From Sipunculus nudus (taxonomy: Eukaryota > Annelida > Sipuncula > Golfingiida > Sipunculidae), in assembly GCA_026874595.1 (NCBI GenBank), contig CM049322.1, positions 43,214,840 through 43,278,839 of the forward strand: 64,000 nucleotides of DNA, given 5' to 3'. This document shows positions 47,817 to 58,426 of the stretch, one piece after another (position 1 is the stretch's first letter; each line of letters starts with the position of its first letter). The notes below the pieces were generated by a model. It searched no databases, was not told the DNA's origin, and was given only the letters and a program-made list of their open reading frames with translations. The position numbers and the translations under genes were made by a program.

Positions 47817-49061
47817 TCACCATATGTAAACGCCCAGGTAGCTTTGTAAGTGGGCTGATTTTACACCGAATCTCGGCATACCCACACCTTTTTTGACCTT
47901 TTGCCAATCTCCTTCTATTGAATTCGTGTGACATCCTGTCACCGGGTCTTTAAAATTCTGACTGTGGTTCACAGTCTCATGCTGGTAGCCATGATCAGTC
48001 AAACAATCGTACAACTTCCAGCAATCAGAGCGTATGATTGAGCCGGCTTTAATGTATTTCTTTAAAAGTGGCAGCAGGGTCTCCGTAGATCTGTCAGGGA
48101 CGACAAACATAAACACTTTACTTTTATCCCTCTGTTCCCTCCCTCCAAAAACCCAATCACCCTTCACCATATGACCTCTGTGGTATTTTCGTTTTGAAAA
48201 TTTTGATTCGTCTATTTCAACGATCACCCCTTCTCCCCCGATTTGTGCATCATCCGTCTGGGAGAGGATGCTGTGTTCACATACCTCTCTGCAAAAGTTA
48301 CACCAGTCAACACAAGTATTGCTGCTCACTTTCAGTTCCCCCATCATCTGACATTGTGTCATGCCTATCGACCACATATGTGTTAGCTTCATTATTTCTT
48401 CTATGGTGAGATTGGCAAAACTAAACCAACTGCCATGTCTGATAGACAGACGCACATCGTGTTTTTTTGGTTGCTTTTTCTGACAACGCCATTTGAATGT
48501 ATCACTGGTAGTGCTTTCGGCGGTAGTCACAAGTGACATAGCTTGTCCACATTGATAACACGTTCTGCTATCCTTAATCAATTCAACCTCCATCAGCCAA
48601 TTGATTGTGCTCTCTTTTGATATTAGTATCTGCTGCACTAATGTTTCCCACGTCATATTGTCTAAAGGTGGCAGATTCTTCCACTGATAGCTGCCTTTGC
48701 TAATATGGTACTGTGTTGCAGTATGTTTGAAAGTTTTTTTTTCACCCACCAATGTACACTGTGTTGCTGCATCAGTAATATTACACCGTTTCTGTTCATT
48801 GCTACCTACTGGTGCCACCAACCTGGGCTTATGATGAACTCTGGGCAGTCGTGCACTGGTTTTCTGCCGTCCCCTCATGGAACCTTCAGAACTTTCAATT
48901 TCTGATTCCTTCACTCTTTTGGTGAATCCCGTGTCATCATGACCACTTTTTCTTTTTCTGCCACACGTTTGTGAGCCTCTCAGGGTCACACCTGTCTTTT
49001 CTATGATGATACTATCTAGTTTTTTTCCGAAATCTAGGTATAATCGGGGATTCGAAGTCAC
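47817..49061 (-). CDS. Merlin/ISXO2-type DDE transposase
   Basis: A single uninterrupted frame of 414 codons. The N-terminal third is basic and low in conservation, with a CGRKRKSG nuclear-localisation-like patch (33-40). A partial zinc ribbon follows (C168, C171, C193; the usual fourth cysteine is not obvious). The catalytic domain spans about 280-412: D284 in VIVEIDESKFSKRKYHRGH, D346 in GSIIRSDCWKLYDCL, and E383 in HTNSIEGDWQKVKK, with FGGREQRDKSKVFMFVVPDR between. This matches the ISXO2-like DDE domain of Merlin DNA transposons, which cut and paste using short inverted repeats. All three acidic residues are intact and there is no frameshift, so it is either a recent copy or a domesticated gene. 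Clear terminal repeats were not found. Confidence 0.85.
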   Translation of the reverse strand: MTSNPRLYLDFGKKLDSIIIEKTGVTLRGSQTCGRKRKSGHDDTGFTKRVKESEIESSEGSMRGRQKTSARLPRVHHKPRLVAPVGSNEQKRCNITDAATQCTLVGEKKTFKHTATQYHISKGSYQWKNLPPLDNMTWETLVQQILISKESTINWLMEVELIKDSRTCYQCGQAMSLVTTAESTTSDTFKWRCQKKQPKKHDVRLSIRHGSWFSFANLTIEEIMKLTHMWSIGMTQCQMMGELKVSSNTCVDWCNFCREVCEHSILSQTDDAQIGGEGVIVEIDESKFSKRKYHRGHMVKGDWVFGGREQRDKSKVFMFVVPDRSTETLLPLLKKYIKAGSIIRSDCWKLYDCLTDHGYQHETVNHSQNFKDPVTGCHTNSIEGDWQKVKKGVGMPRFGVKSAHLQSYLGVYIW

Positions 49062-49239
49062 TGTCGGACGACATCATGTCTGCTGTTAACGTCAACAGAT
49101 TAACTGCCTTGGCAATATTGACCGTTATTTATTACATAACTAACTATTACATAACGATGGAATGTGCAATGCGAGTGACCAAGTGTACTGAACGACCTTT
49201 CACGTAAATACAACCCCCGAACATTAGCCGGCATGAATG

Positions 49240-49310
49240 CCTTGATGGCATGGGGGTTACACTCCTGGCAGCAATGCCTAAGGTTGGCGGATCGATTCCA
49301 GTAAACACCA
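49240..49310 (+). other. tRNA-like sequence, probably SINE head
   Basis: TGGCATGGGGGTTA (A-box-like) is followed by GGATCGATTCCA (B-box-like) at tRNA spacing. No convincing acceptor stem, so not called a tRNA gene. Confidence 0.3.
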
Positions 49311-49904
49311 TGGTATCTTTATTTCTTTGCATGTTTGTAATAATCATTGAATTTCTCTTTCAGATTCCTTCAGAGATGCGGACATTACATCCTAAGTGTT
49401 ACACCGGCAGCAGATGAAATAGATCAGATAAGGGATGACGGAGTTAAGGGATGAGGGAGATGGATAGGCAAGAACAACAAGACAGATGAAGTGACAATAT
49501 TTTAATTTTTATAATTTTTTTATCCCCCCAAAAATTCGACACCCCATTTTTTACTCTATCCCCATCAAATATATCGCCCTCTTTAGCTTGTGTACTATTC
49601 CTATATCCATATTTTTGGGTTCATTGGTAGGCACTAATTCTATAGTCACTCCATGATAATTATAATATACATATAATATATTTCGATCAAACAACTCGGA
49701 AGCGGATCCAGGGGAGGGGTCCCCCCCCTTTTCATCAGAAACAACGTTTTTAGCTCAGCTGACTATAAGTCATCTGAGCTATAGTCGTGGTCCATTGTCC
49801 GTCGTCCCTCCATCTGTCTGTCCGTCTGTCCGTCTGGATGTCCGTCCGTAAGACTGGCACGTTTCGACACCGTTGGACCTACAAATCTGAAATTGGGCAT
49901 ACAG

Positions 49905-51365
49905 TTAGATGTCCCTTAAATCTCCTACCATGCCGAAAATTGGGTCAATAGGACTTTGTTTCTTCTAGATATTAAGGAAAAACCTCAATTTTTTATTAGA
50001 AATCTATTTTCACACTTCAGGACTGCCTTATATCAAAACCACTCATCTGGTTTTCTTCATATTCACCATAAATATTCCTCTATATAGTTTCTATGTACAT
50101 GCCAGATATTAAGTCAGTATTATATAATTTAAAAAAAGTATAGGCCCAAACATAATGGACTTTGTAAAAAAAATCAGGAAGATATTTGGTACTTAAGACC
50201 AAAAGTGTTAAAGGTAGGGACTTTTTTCCATTAATACAACTTTAATTAATCGAAATTAAATTGTATACCAAAAATTAGATCAAAATCTGGTAAATTTTTT
50301 TAAATATTGGCAAAAATATAAAATTGGTACCTTAAATTTTGCCCAACTTTGGCCACGGCACGTTTTTTTCCTGTAACTACTGTGGATTTAATTTTCACAG
50401 CATGTATACATAAGGATTTAATCTGTTAAAATCTGAAATTTAAAAATAAAAGCTGCAAAATTAGGCTAGTTATTGAATTTTTTTGGAGGCTCTTGTTATA
50501 ATAATATAATATAATATAAACTTTTTTATTTTACATGGATTGTACAAATAGTTATTATAACTAATCGAGGCACTCTCCATGGCTCAGGTGATGGCGTTCG
50601 GTAGTCTGCAAAGATGGAGGAAACCGGAGAAAACCACCGGCCTTGGACGGGCAACTGCAACCCACTCTCATTGCCACGCCGGGGATCGAACCCGGGTCGC
50701 TAGTGGAGAGAGCCAAGAGTTTTACCACTCAGCTGTCCAGGCCCCTGTTGTATTCCCTTACATTGTCAAGCAGTCCACTTTGATGACTGTAGGTCATTCA
50801 GTGCACATCTCTATGCTCCCCAGGCTGTTGGCATAATTTTAGATGTCCCCAAAATCTCCTACCATACCAAAAATTTGGTCATTAGGACTTTTTTCCTTCG
50901 AGATATTAAGGAAAAAAAACTCCGTTTTCCATAAAAAAAAGCCATTGTTACACTTCAAGGCTGCCTAATATCAAAACCACTGATCTGTTTTTGATTGTAT
51001 TTAGTATTCACTTTCTTTGATACATTTTCTACGATCTTACCAAAAATTAGGTCAGTGTTGGGTATTATTTTGAAGTTATGGGGCAAAACATAATGCAATT
51101 TTTAAAAAAATCAGGAAATATATTTACTCGTGTAACATGAGAATTGCTGAACCTAGAGACTTTTTTTCAGGAATATAACTTTATTTAATTAAGATTCAAG
51201 TGTTTACCCAAAATTAAATCTGAATTTTGCAAATTTTTCAAGTTATTAGCATAAATAAAAAATCAATACCTTAAATTTTTGTCCAACTTTGGCGCTGTTG
51301 ATTTAATTTTCACAGCATATATACATAAGGATTTAATCTTTTAAAATCTGAAATTTCAAAGAAAT
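49905..51365. repeat. Diverged direct duplication, two copies of about 530 bp
   Basis: 49907-50446 and 50840-51360 share AGATGTCCC..AAATCTCCTACC at the start and CATAAGGATTTAATCT near the end, about 930 bp apart, with a SINE in the spacer. Confidence 0.7.
50578..50748 (-). mobile_element. tRNA-derived SINE
   Basis: The minus strand has an A-box-like segment in CAGCTGAGTGGTAAAACTC and a perfect B-box GGTTCGATCCCC about 40 bp downstream, then a body ending in GGTTTCCTCCATC. It sits between the two duplicated blocks. Confidence 0.6.
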
Positions 51366-51399
51366 TGATTGGAAAGAATAGCTTTTATTCATGTTTTCA

Positions 51400-53200
51400 T
51401 ACACCATGTCAAGTGTTGTTTACATCTAGCCCACCTAGTAGTACAGCCTTCACTTGCATTATGTAACCCACACCAGGCAGCTTGCCTTGGGTCAGCTTGG
51501 CCACTACCAGCAGGCTTCCCCTCTGCCCTGCCCCCCCCCCCCCCCAGCAGGTGCATAAACTAGATGAATGTTATTACTTTCTGTATTTGATTCATTCTTA
51601 TTCTAGGCTATGCTACATTTTAGATTTTGTATTTTACCACCAGGGTTACAGTGATTGAAGTGTACATTTAATTGTGTCCACAAAGTAGTGTATTGCTATG
51701 AAAGTGTGGATGTTCATGAGTTAAGTAATTCTTTACTTCAGAGGAGTAAAAACTTCACCAGGTGTGAAATTGAGTATTAATTCCAGTAATAAATTAAAAC
51801 TGGGATAGTAATTAGCACAATGATATTGTTTGTCCCTCAATCAACCAACAGTGTGTTTACCTTATTTGAAAAGATGTTTTATTTTATCAAATTTACTGAA
51901 TCTTTTTTTTTATTTTGGTGAATAAAATTAAGCATGTACTGAAAACTCCAGTGTGCAAAACTTTTTAATAGTGATTCAAGGAATATTCTTTTAGATGCCA
52001 TGTTGTGGCAATATTTTCTTTTAAATATAGTTTAAACATTTATGATTTAAAAATAATAAAATATATGTGTATGCATAATATGACCCAATATGAGCTACAC
52101 TCTGGATATATGATGATTGCAACTTTTGCAACAATTCTAATATTTTAACTTATAGTTTCAGTTTTTTACTCTGTATATATAATGATTGCAACTTTTGCAA
52201 GAATTATAATATTTTAACTTATATTTTCAGGGTTTTTTATTAAAAATTTATAAAACCTGTAAATAAAGGAATTATTCAGATATAAACTTCTTAATGGAAA
52301 AAGTGGATATGCTTAAAAAAAATAGGATTATATATAAACTTAAATGCATTATTCCCTTGAAAGTGAAATAAAGGTGTTAGTCCATTCTGTCAACTTGCCT
52401 CTCCATCTGTAAATTTTCATATGCATCACAGTATCTCAAAACTTTTACTGTTTTTCTTCATGACAGTCTTGTCAGAGTATTACTTGCAATCATATATTTA
52501 GAACTTTACTGTAACCAAGTAGGAGGGCCCCTTTCCTCTTAGCTTTTCATATTCTTATATAAATGAAAAACATTACAATAGAATATTTCTACATCCACCT
52601 TTGTGCTGCCCTCACTTTTCCCTTCTCCGAACCCCATCCCAAAGTCAGCCTCAGTAAGCAAGAACAAGATGAATCAGATATATTCATACTTTAATATTTT
52701 GTATAACTATTCGTCGATAGGTACCTATGTACATGCCAGAAATTATGTCAGTATTGTGTAATTTGTAGACATAGTGGGCATCACAATAATGTACCTTGTC
52801 AAGACTAAAGAGATATTGTGTCATACAGTCACAAATTCATGAATCACTTCATCAGCATAGTTAATCATAACATCATATCTGTCAAATTGAAAGCTTGCAG
52901 ACTACCATACACTTAAGATCCTTCAACAAATAGCCTTATCATCATTCTACTACTGCTTATTACTGCTGTCATTGCATTCATATTTGCTCAAATATATCAC
53001 AATTTTCAACCCCTCCTAAATAAATAAAAAATAAACCACTATATTTGACTCTATTAATCCATCAGTCAGGTAATTTCATTTATCATTTACTCACATATTA
53101 CATTAAATTCCTTTATAATAGCCCAACATGTCCATGATATTCATAATGTTTATCGACTTGATATAGTATCACAGTGGAGAAACATTTACAGTCCAATCAT
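51400..53200. other. No gene recognised
   Basis: AT-rich sequence inside the inverted-repeat bracketed region. A 50-bp segment around TATATGATGATTGCAACTTTTGCAA is locally duplicated near 52110 and 52170. Confidence 0.4.
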
Positions 53201-53519
53201 GATCAGCTGAGCACCGTGACCCATGGGTCCCTTGTTTAAGGGCTTCAAACAACATTTTGCCGCCTGGACCCCCCTTTTTCAGACATGAGGACCTTTTTTT
53301 AGGGTTTTTATTTGTCCTCCTGGGTTGGACCCCCCTTTCCTAAATCCTGGATCCGCCCCTGAACGTGAATCTATGCCGGAACGTCATTAAATCATTGGCA
53401 CTGTCACCGGTAGTACTGCGGTAGGCGGCTCTACATTTCTGCCTGATACCTGATGCGGAGTGATGCCTTTTTCACTTTTGTCTCAACTTTCATTCCTTCA
53501 CTTCAGTCTCAAGACTAAT

Positions 53520-54567
53520 TATATATATATATAACCAAAACATGTAAACCCTATATTATTCTACATTATTCTATATTCAAGCATTATTTTATCTTTCCCA
53601 TTACAGTGTGGGGCATTAATTTTTATGAAGGGAATTTCATGTAATGTTTATTTTTTTTTAATCAGAGTGACCGATGGAAAGGACAAAATGAGGGGTCACC
53701 TTTCCACAAGCCTGTGTCCGCATGTTTCATTGAGATAATTTTCTTCAAAATTAACAGTTTTCAATAATTTCATAAAACACTTCGTATGAAATGACATCCT
53801 AATAATAAGGTGGCAATTGAGAATTTTACAATAAATAATAATTCTGTTTCTTAAATAAAATGTAAGGTGAGTAATAATTTTTCTTGTTTAAAATCAGGCC
53901 TTTTAATATTCTACCCAACTGTACATCAATATTTTCCCTCTGAAATTGAACTAATAACAATTTTCAGAGGGAAAGGACAGAATGAGGGGTCTAAATGAAG
54001 AAACATTTATAATGAAGAAAAAAAATTCGGTTCTTCAAGATAAAGGCCTTTATATATTTTGTTCTATCCAGCTGAAACAAAAATGAAAAACCACTTGGAA
54101 AAGGGATGTTTTCATTAAAACTTTCATAAAAGATATGATTTAAAAAGTTTAAATTTAAGGTATTTAAAATATATTCTTTCTGTGATTCTCTTATTCTACA
54201 TAGTTCATATTTATGAATCTGTTTTTGCTAACAAATGTAAGAAACGAATGTTTTACTTCAACCCCACTTCCTATCCCCAAACACAGACATAAACACCGCA
54301 GATGATTGGCTCCTCTGAAAACAAATTTTGTCATTCATTTTGATGTCATAACTCAAGGCCGACGAGGGTTTCATATACTAAAGTTAGAGTACTTTAACTG
54401 TCCCTTTATTTGGATTAAACTGTACAATTCACACATAACTAATATATATATATATATATATATAATTTGAACAATATAATAATATATAATCTGTTTTCTC
54501 TTCAAAGGTGTGATGATGATGTAATGATGCACGGTACATATGGTATTAATTTTTCTTTTATTTTTAG
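53520..54567. other. Upstream flank or intron of the PRDM9-like gene
   Basis: No SSXRD or KRAB exon was recognised. Two related blocks (about 53669 and 53967: GGAAAGGACARAATGAGGGG) follow AG dinucleotides but carry no convincing coding sequence. Confidence 0.4.
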
Positions 54568-54641
54568 TTTGTGAAAGCTGTATGGAGGAATACCTTGGTG
54601 AATGTCCAGATCATCCTCTAATTATCATCAAGGATGCAGAG
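54568..54641 (+). CDS. PRDM9-like exon, zinc knuckle
   Basis: A 74-bp exon with a TTTTTAG acceptor and a GTGTGG donor in phase 0, encoding the C-C-C-H knuckle that precedes the PR/SET domain in PRDM9. Confidence 0.85.
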
Positions 54642-55832
54642 GTGTGGCAATCTGCATACTAAATTTACCAAGTTATCTACCATGGCTCTAAAGTAGTAAC
54701 CAAAATGTAAATCTGAAGTGTGTATATACTAGATATCTTTAGATATTCAATGAAATAGTGTCTGTTATATATTCTATGTAAAAATAAGTATGAAGTATTT
54801 GATATTTTACCAAACGTTTTATTCTGAATATAATTAAAAATAAATGTTTACTTTATCACTATAGATTAACTGTATCTATGGATATATGTAATTTTATTTT
54901 AGGAATTATTCTGTTTTATCATGTCTATTGAACTGGCATCACATTTAAATATGTACAATGATCAATAATTGGAATAATCAAATAATATAATGTTAATGAG
55001 CTCCTGGGATATTACTTTTCTCAGGCAAATGATAAAATGAAGAACTTTGACCTGGCAACTTTACCAGAGGGACTGGTTGTGAAAGACTCTAGAATTATTG
55101 GTGCTGGACTTGGAGTTTGGGCTGAGAAGGAATTTCCCAAGAATGTAAGATTTGGTCCTTACTTGGGTGAACTGATGACAGACGAAAACAAGGCTCATGA
55201 TTCTGGATACTGCTGGCAGGTGAGCTTTTCTTGGTGAATGTTTTAATGATGACACCAGCAAGTCATTATCATATATATAAATACACTGAATCTGTGCTTT
55301 CATTAAAACTGGACGCAGGTATTACTATCTGTAAATTATTTTACAATTATTTAATATTTTTTTTTATTATTTAATACAAGATATTAAAGAAAAATGAAAT
55401 GAAAGAAGCAGGAGTAGTAGTAGTAGCTTTAGATGGGTAGAAGCCTTTCAGTTTCCTATTTACTTAAAAAAGTCAAAACGGTTGTTTTATTTGTTCAATA
55501 TTTGTCCTTCTGATATAAATCATAACATTTATACCTGGAAAGTTCATACTTTGCCATCCAGACAACCCCTGCCACAACCCATTGGTTATTAGTTTGAAAC
55601 CTGTGCTTCACACATGGTCACACACACACATACATGCCAGTCACCCACAATTATTATCTCCGCCAAGCGGTGGGGATAATGTTTTTACCGGCCTCAATTT
55701 GTCTGTTTGTTCGTCTGTCTGTTGGCAACATTACTCAAAATGATCTTGACAGATTTTAATGAAATTTTCAGATACTGGGCAATGTTACAAGGAACAATTC
55801 AATTTTTGGGATGCAGATCATCTTGATTCAGG

Positions 55833-55928
<96 letters not shown>

Positions 55929-58426
55929 TTGTAAATTATATGCTGCTACCTGGCATAAGATAAGTAAACAAGGCAGCTCATTGCCCCCATAAAATGAGCT
56001 GCCTTGTTTACTGATATCCCGACAGGTAGCAGCACATGTATCCTGAGTGTGGTTGCTTTAAAATATAAATGCTGCACTTCTGACATGCATATGAGATCAA
56101 TGAGCTGCCTTGGCGGAGATCTGTACTCTTGATTGCAAGTTTCAGACTGTTTCAAAATACTATAGAGAACAGCTTTAAAATACGGGGGACATGATTTCCA
56201 GGAATTTGCTTGTTTTACTTTAGGTTTGTGATAACCGGAAGGTCAAACACCTTGTTGATGCACAAAACCCTGTAATGTCTAACTGGATGAGGTATGTAAA
56301 CTGTGCCCGCAATGAGCAGGAACAGAATCTGGTAGCCTTCCAGTACTGTGGACAGATCTACTACAGAAGCTTTAAGGAGATCCCTGCAGGCTCTGAACTC
56401 CTGGTCTGGTATGGAGATGTCTACGCCAAGGAGCTGGGTATCCACAGAGAGACGATCAGAGGAAAGATTGTTGGTGGCACAGGTAGGGATACTGTTGGTC
56501 ACACACACATATAGATGGTGGCACAGGTAGGGATACTGTTGGTCACACACACATATAGATAGTGGCATGGTCACACACACACACACACCTATTTACACCC
56601 CACTGAATCACAGTGATCTGAATAAAAAAAAAATTAATGTAATCTCAGGAAGACTCCATCCTATTCAGATCAAATCAACTTCAAAGCAAAATATATGATA
56701 AGAATATATGTTAACATATACGAACATTGTTAGGAGCTATTTTTACTATGCATTCATTTTTTTTATTCATTTATTTAAAAATGGCAGTATCAGCCGATCA
56801 TTGGATTTTTCTGTAATGGTTCAAATAATAATATTTTGAGAAAGATACAAATGCAGTTGAGAAACACTTGCCTTTTGTTATATTACCGAAGAGCACGTGT
56901 TCCACAGGATGAGGAAACCCTCAGATTAGAGTTTGTTCCAGTTCCTTCAGGAGCAAATCAATATTTTTTTTCTGAAAGCATGATGTCATTTTTCATAAAT
57001 CAGAGTTGTTAGTGTAACGTAACTATGCATTTTTATCTGAATAATATACAGTTACATGTGATAAAGAACTTTAGGGGTGGATTTTATTATTGCACATGAT
57101 GTATGGATCTGTTGAATTTCAAAGTTAATTTAAAATTGCTCTTATAAATATTTTGCTTGTTGTGCATAACTCATTAAATGTTCAATGGTATAGTTATTTA
57201 TTAGAAAATATTACATGCAAGCATGTTAATGTATAGCTCAAGGTATTATATAAAATTCTACTAAATTTGTATTTTGAATCCCTAATCAATGAATAAAAAA
57301 ATGATTTTAATATTTGTCTTATTTAGGAACCTTCAAATGTTCAGACTGTCATGGCCTGTATGGGAGTGAAGATTACTTGTGGAGACACAGACACAAGATG
57401 CATGGAGGCGTCCTACCTATACATATTATACAGAAACGTCATGAAGACGCCAAGAAAAGACAACAAATGTTAACACAGTCACAGAACACTGAGGTAAATA
57501 CAGGTCAATGTGGTAAGAGAAAGTCTAGTGGAAATGTACTGGAGGAATTAAATGTACAGGAGGATGAGAGAAAGCATGTGTGTAAATATTGTGGTCACAG
57601 GTCTAAAACGTTATCAGATCTACAGAAACATGAGAGGATTCACACCGGAGAGAAACCCTTTGAGTGTGGTGACTGCGGGAAAGGATTTAGGTATTCCTGT
57701 GACCTACACAGACACCAGAGAACTCACACAGGAGAGAAACCCTTTGTGTGTGATGACTGCGGGAAAGGATTTAGTCAAATAAACGACCTACACAAACACC
57801 AGAGAACTCACACAGGAGAGAAACCCTTTGTGTGTGATGACTGCGGGAAAGGATTTAATCAAATAAGCGACCTACACAGACACCAGAGAACTCACACAGG
57901 AGAGAAACCCTTTGTGTGTGATGACTGTGGTAAAAGGTTTAGTGCTTCAAGTGGACTCCGCCATCACCAGAAAACTCACACAGGAGAGAAACCCTTTGTG
58001 TGTGATGACTGTGGGAAAGGATTTAGGTATTCCTATGACTTACACAGACACCAGAGAACTCACACAGGAGAGAAACCCTTTGTGTGTGATGACTGTGGGA
58101 AAGGATTTAATCAAAAAGCCCACCTACACACACACCAGAGAACTCACACAGGAGAGAAACCCTTTGTGTGTGATGACTGTGGGAAAGGATTTAATCGAAT
58201 AGCCAACCTACACAGACACCAGAGAACTCACACAGGAGAGAAACCCTTTGCATGTGATGGCTGTGGGAAAGGATTTAATCAAAAAGCCAGCCTACACACA
58301 CACCAGAGAACTCACACAGGAGAGAAACCCTTTGTGTGTGATGACTGTGGGAAAGGATTTAAACTTCCTCACCACCTACACAGACACCAGAGAACTCACA
58401 CAGTAAAAGAAACCCTTTGTGTGTGA
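54568..58426 (+). CDS. PRDM9-like: PRDM9-like PR/SET-domain zinc-finger histone methyltransferase (5' part missing)
   Basis: Four visible exons chain in phase to 541 codons. Order: zinc knuckle [15 protein letters not shown] (C-x2-C-x7-C-x2-H), PR/SET domain, isolated C2H2 finger [20 protein letters not shown], charged linker, then ten tandem C2H2 fingers. The SET region has [40 protein letters not shown] and [11 protein letters not shown], very close to vertebrate PRDM9/PRDM7. The tyrosines at GYCW, IYYR and VWYG match those important for catalysis in PRDM9. In mammals PRDM9 trimethylates H3K4/K36 at sites bound by its fingers and so places meiotic crossovers; the same role here is inference. 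The visible first exon starts in phase 1, so N-terminal exons (SSXRD, possibly KRAB) are upstream and not recognised. A frameshift ends the array early. PRDM11 is a less likely match because it lacks such an array. Confidence 0.9.
55025..55219 (+). CDS. PRDM9-like exon, first half of PR/SET domain
   Basis: A 195-bp exon (TCTCAG acceptor, GTGAGC donor, phases 0/0) encoding [20 protein letters not shown] through DSGYCWQ. Confidence 0.92.
55656..56120. mobile_element. 465-bp inverted-repeat element with internal long hairpin, in a PRDM9-like intron
   Basis: The ends ATCTCCGCCAAG (55656-55667) and CTTGGCGGAGAT (56109-56120) are exact complements. Inside are a (TA)n tract and a hairpin with arms 55942-55982 and 55993-56033 (about 41 bp each, a few mismatches) around a 10-bp loop. 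The first part resembles a widespread animal repeat starting CTCCGCCAAG. No target duplication was found. Confidence 0.65.
55838..55921. repeat. (TA)n microsatellite
   Basis: A tract of about 84 bp, one of the longest TA tracts in the window. Confidence 0.95.
56224..56482 (+). CDS. PRDM9-like exon, second half of PR/SET domain
   Basis: A 259-bp exon (TTTAG acceptor, ACAG|GTAGGG donor, phase 1) with [21 protein letters not shown] and [15 protein letters not shown]. Confidence 0.93.
56473..56560 (+). repeat. 44-bp tandem duplication spanning a splice donor
   Basis: The segment starting GGTGGCACAGGTAGGGATAC occurs at 56473 and again at 56517, so the ACAG|GTAGGG donor is present twice (56483 and 56527). 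Use of the second copy would read into an in-frame TAG. Confidence 0.85.
57327..58426 (+). CDS. PRDM9-like terminal exon, proximal finger and C2H2 array
   Basis: A TTATTTAG acceptor joins in phase. It encodes the proximal finger, a roughly 60-residue linker, one divergent finger ([19 protein letters not shown]) and nine near-identical fingers joined by TGEKPF linkers. It stops at TGA 58424-58426 because of a +1 insertion at about 58402 in the last linker. Confidence 0.93.

Larger units (their letters stand above)
49702..53356. mobile_element. Inverted-repeat bracketed element (GCGGATCCAGG ends), nested
   Basis: GCGGATCCAGG near 49702 pairs with CCTGGATCCGC at 53346-53356, each next to a GGACCCCCC-type tract. 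Just inside, AGCTCAGCTGA (49752-49762) pairs with TCAGCTGAGCA (53203-53213), suggesting a second nested element. The interior is AT-rich without a transposase. Target duplications were not seen. Confidence 0.4.

Noticed and set aside
49381..49440. Candidate exon after TTTCAG at 49363
   Set aside because: Open for only about 17 codons and matches no domain.
53667..53760. Possible extra PRDM9-like exon (SDRWKGQNEGSPFHKP)
   Set aside because: Follows an AG but resembles no SSXRD or KRAB sequence, has no donor in phase, and a similar phrase recurs at 53967, suggesting a repeat.
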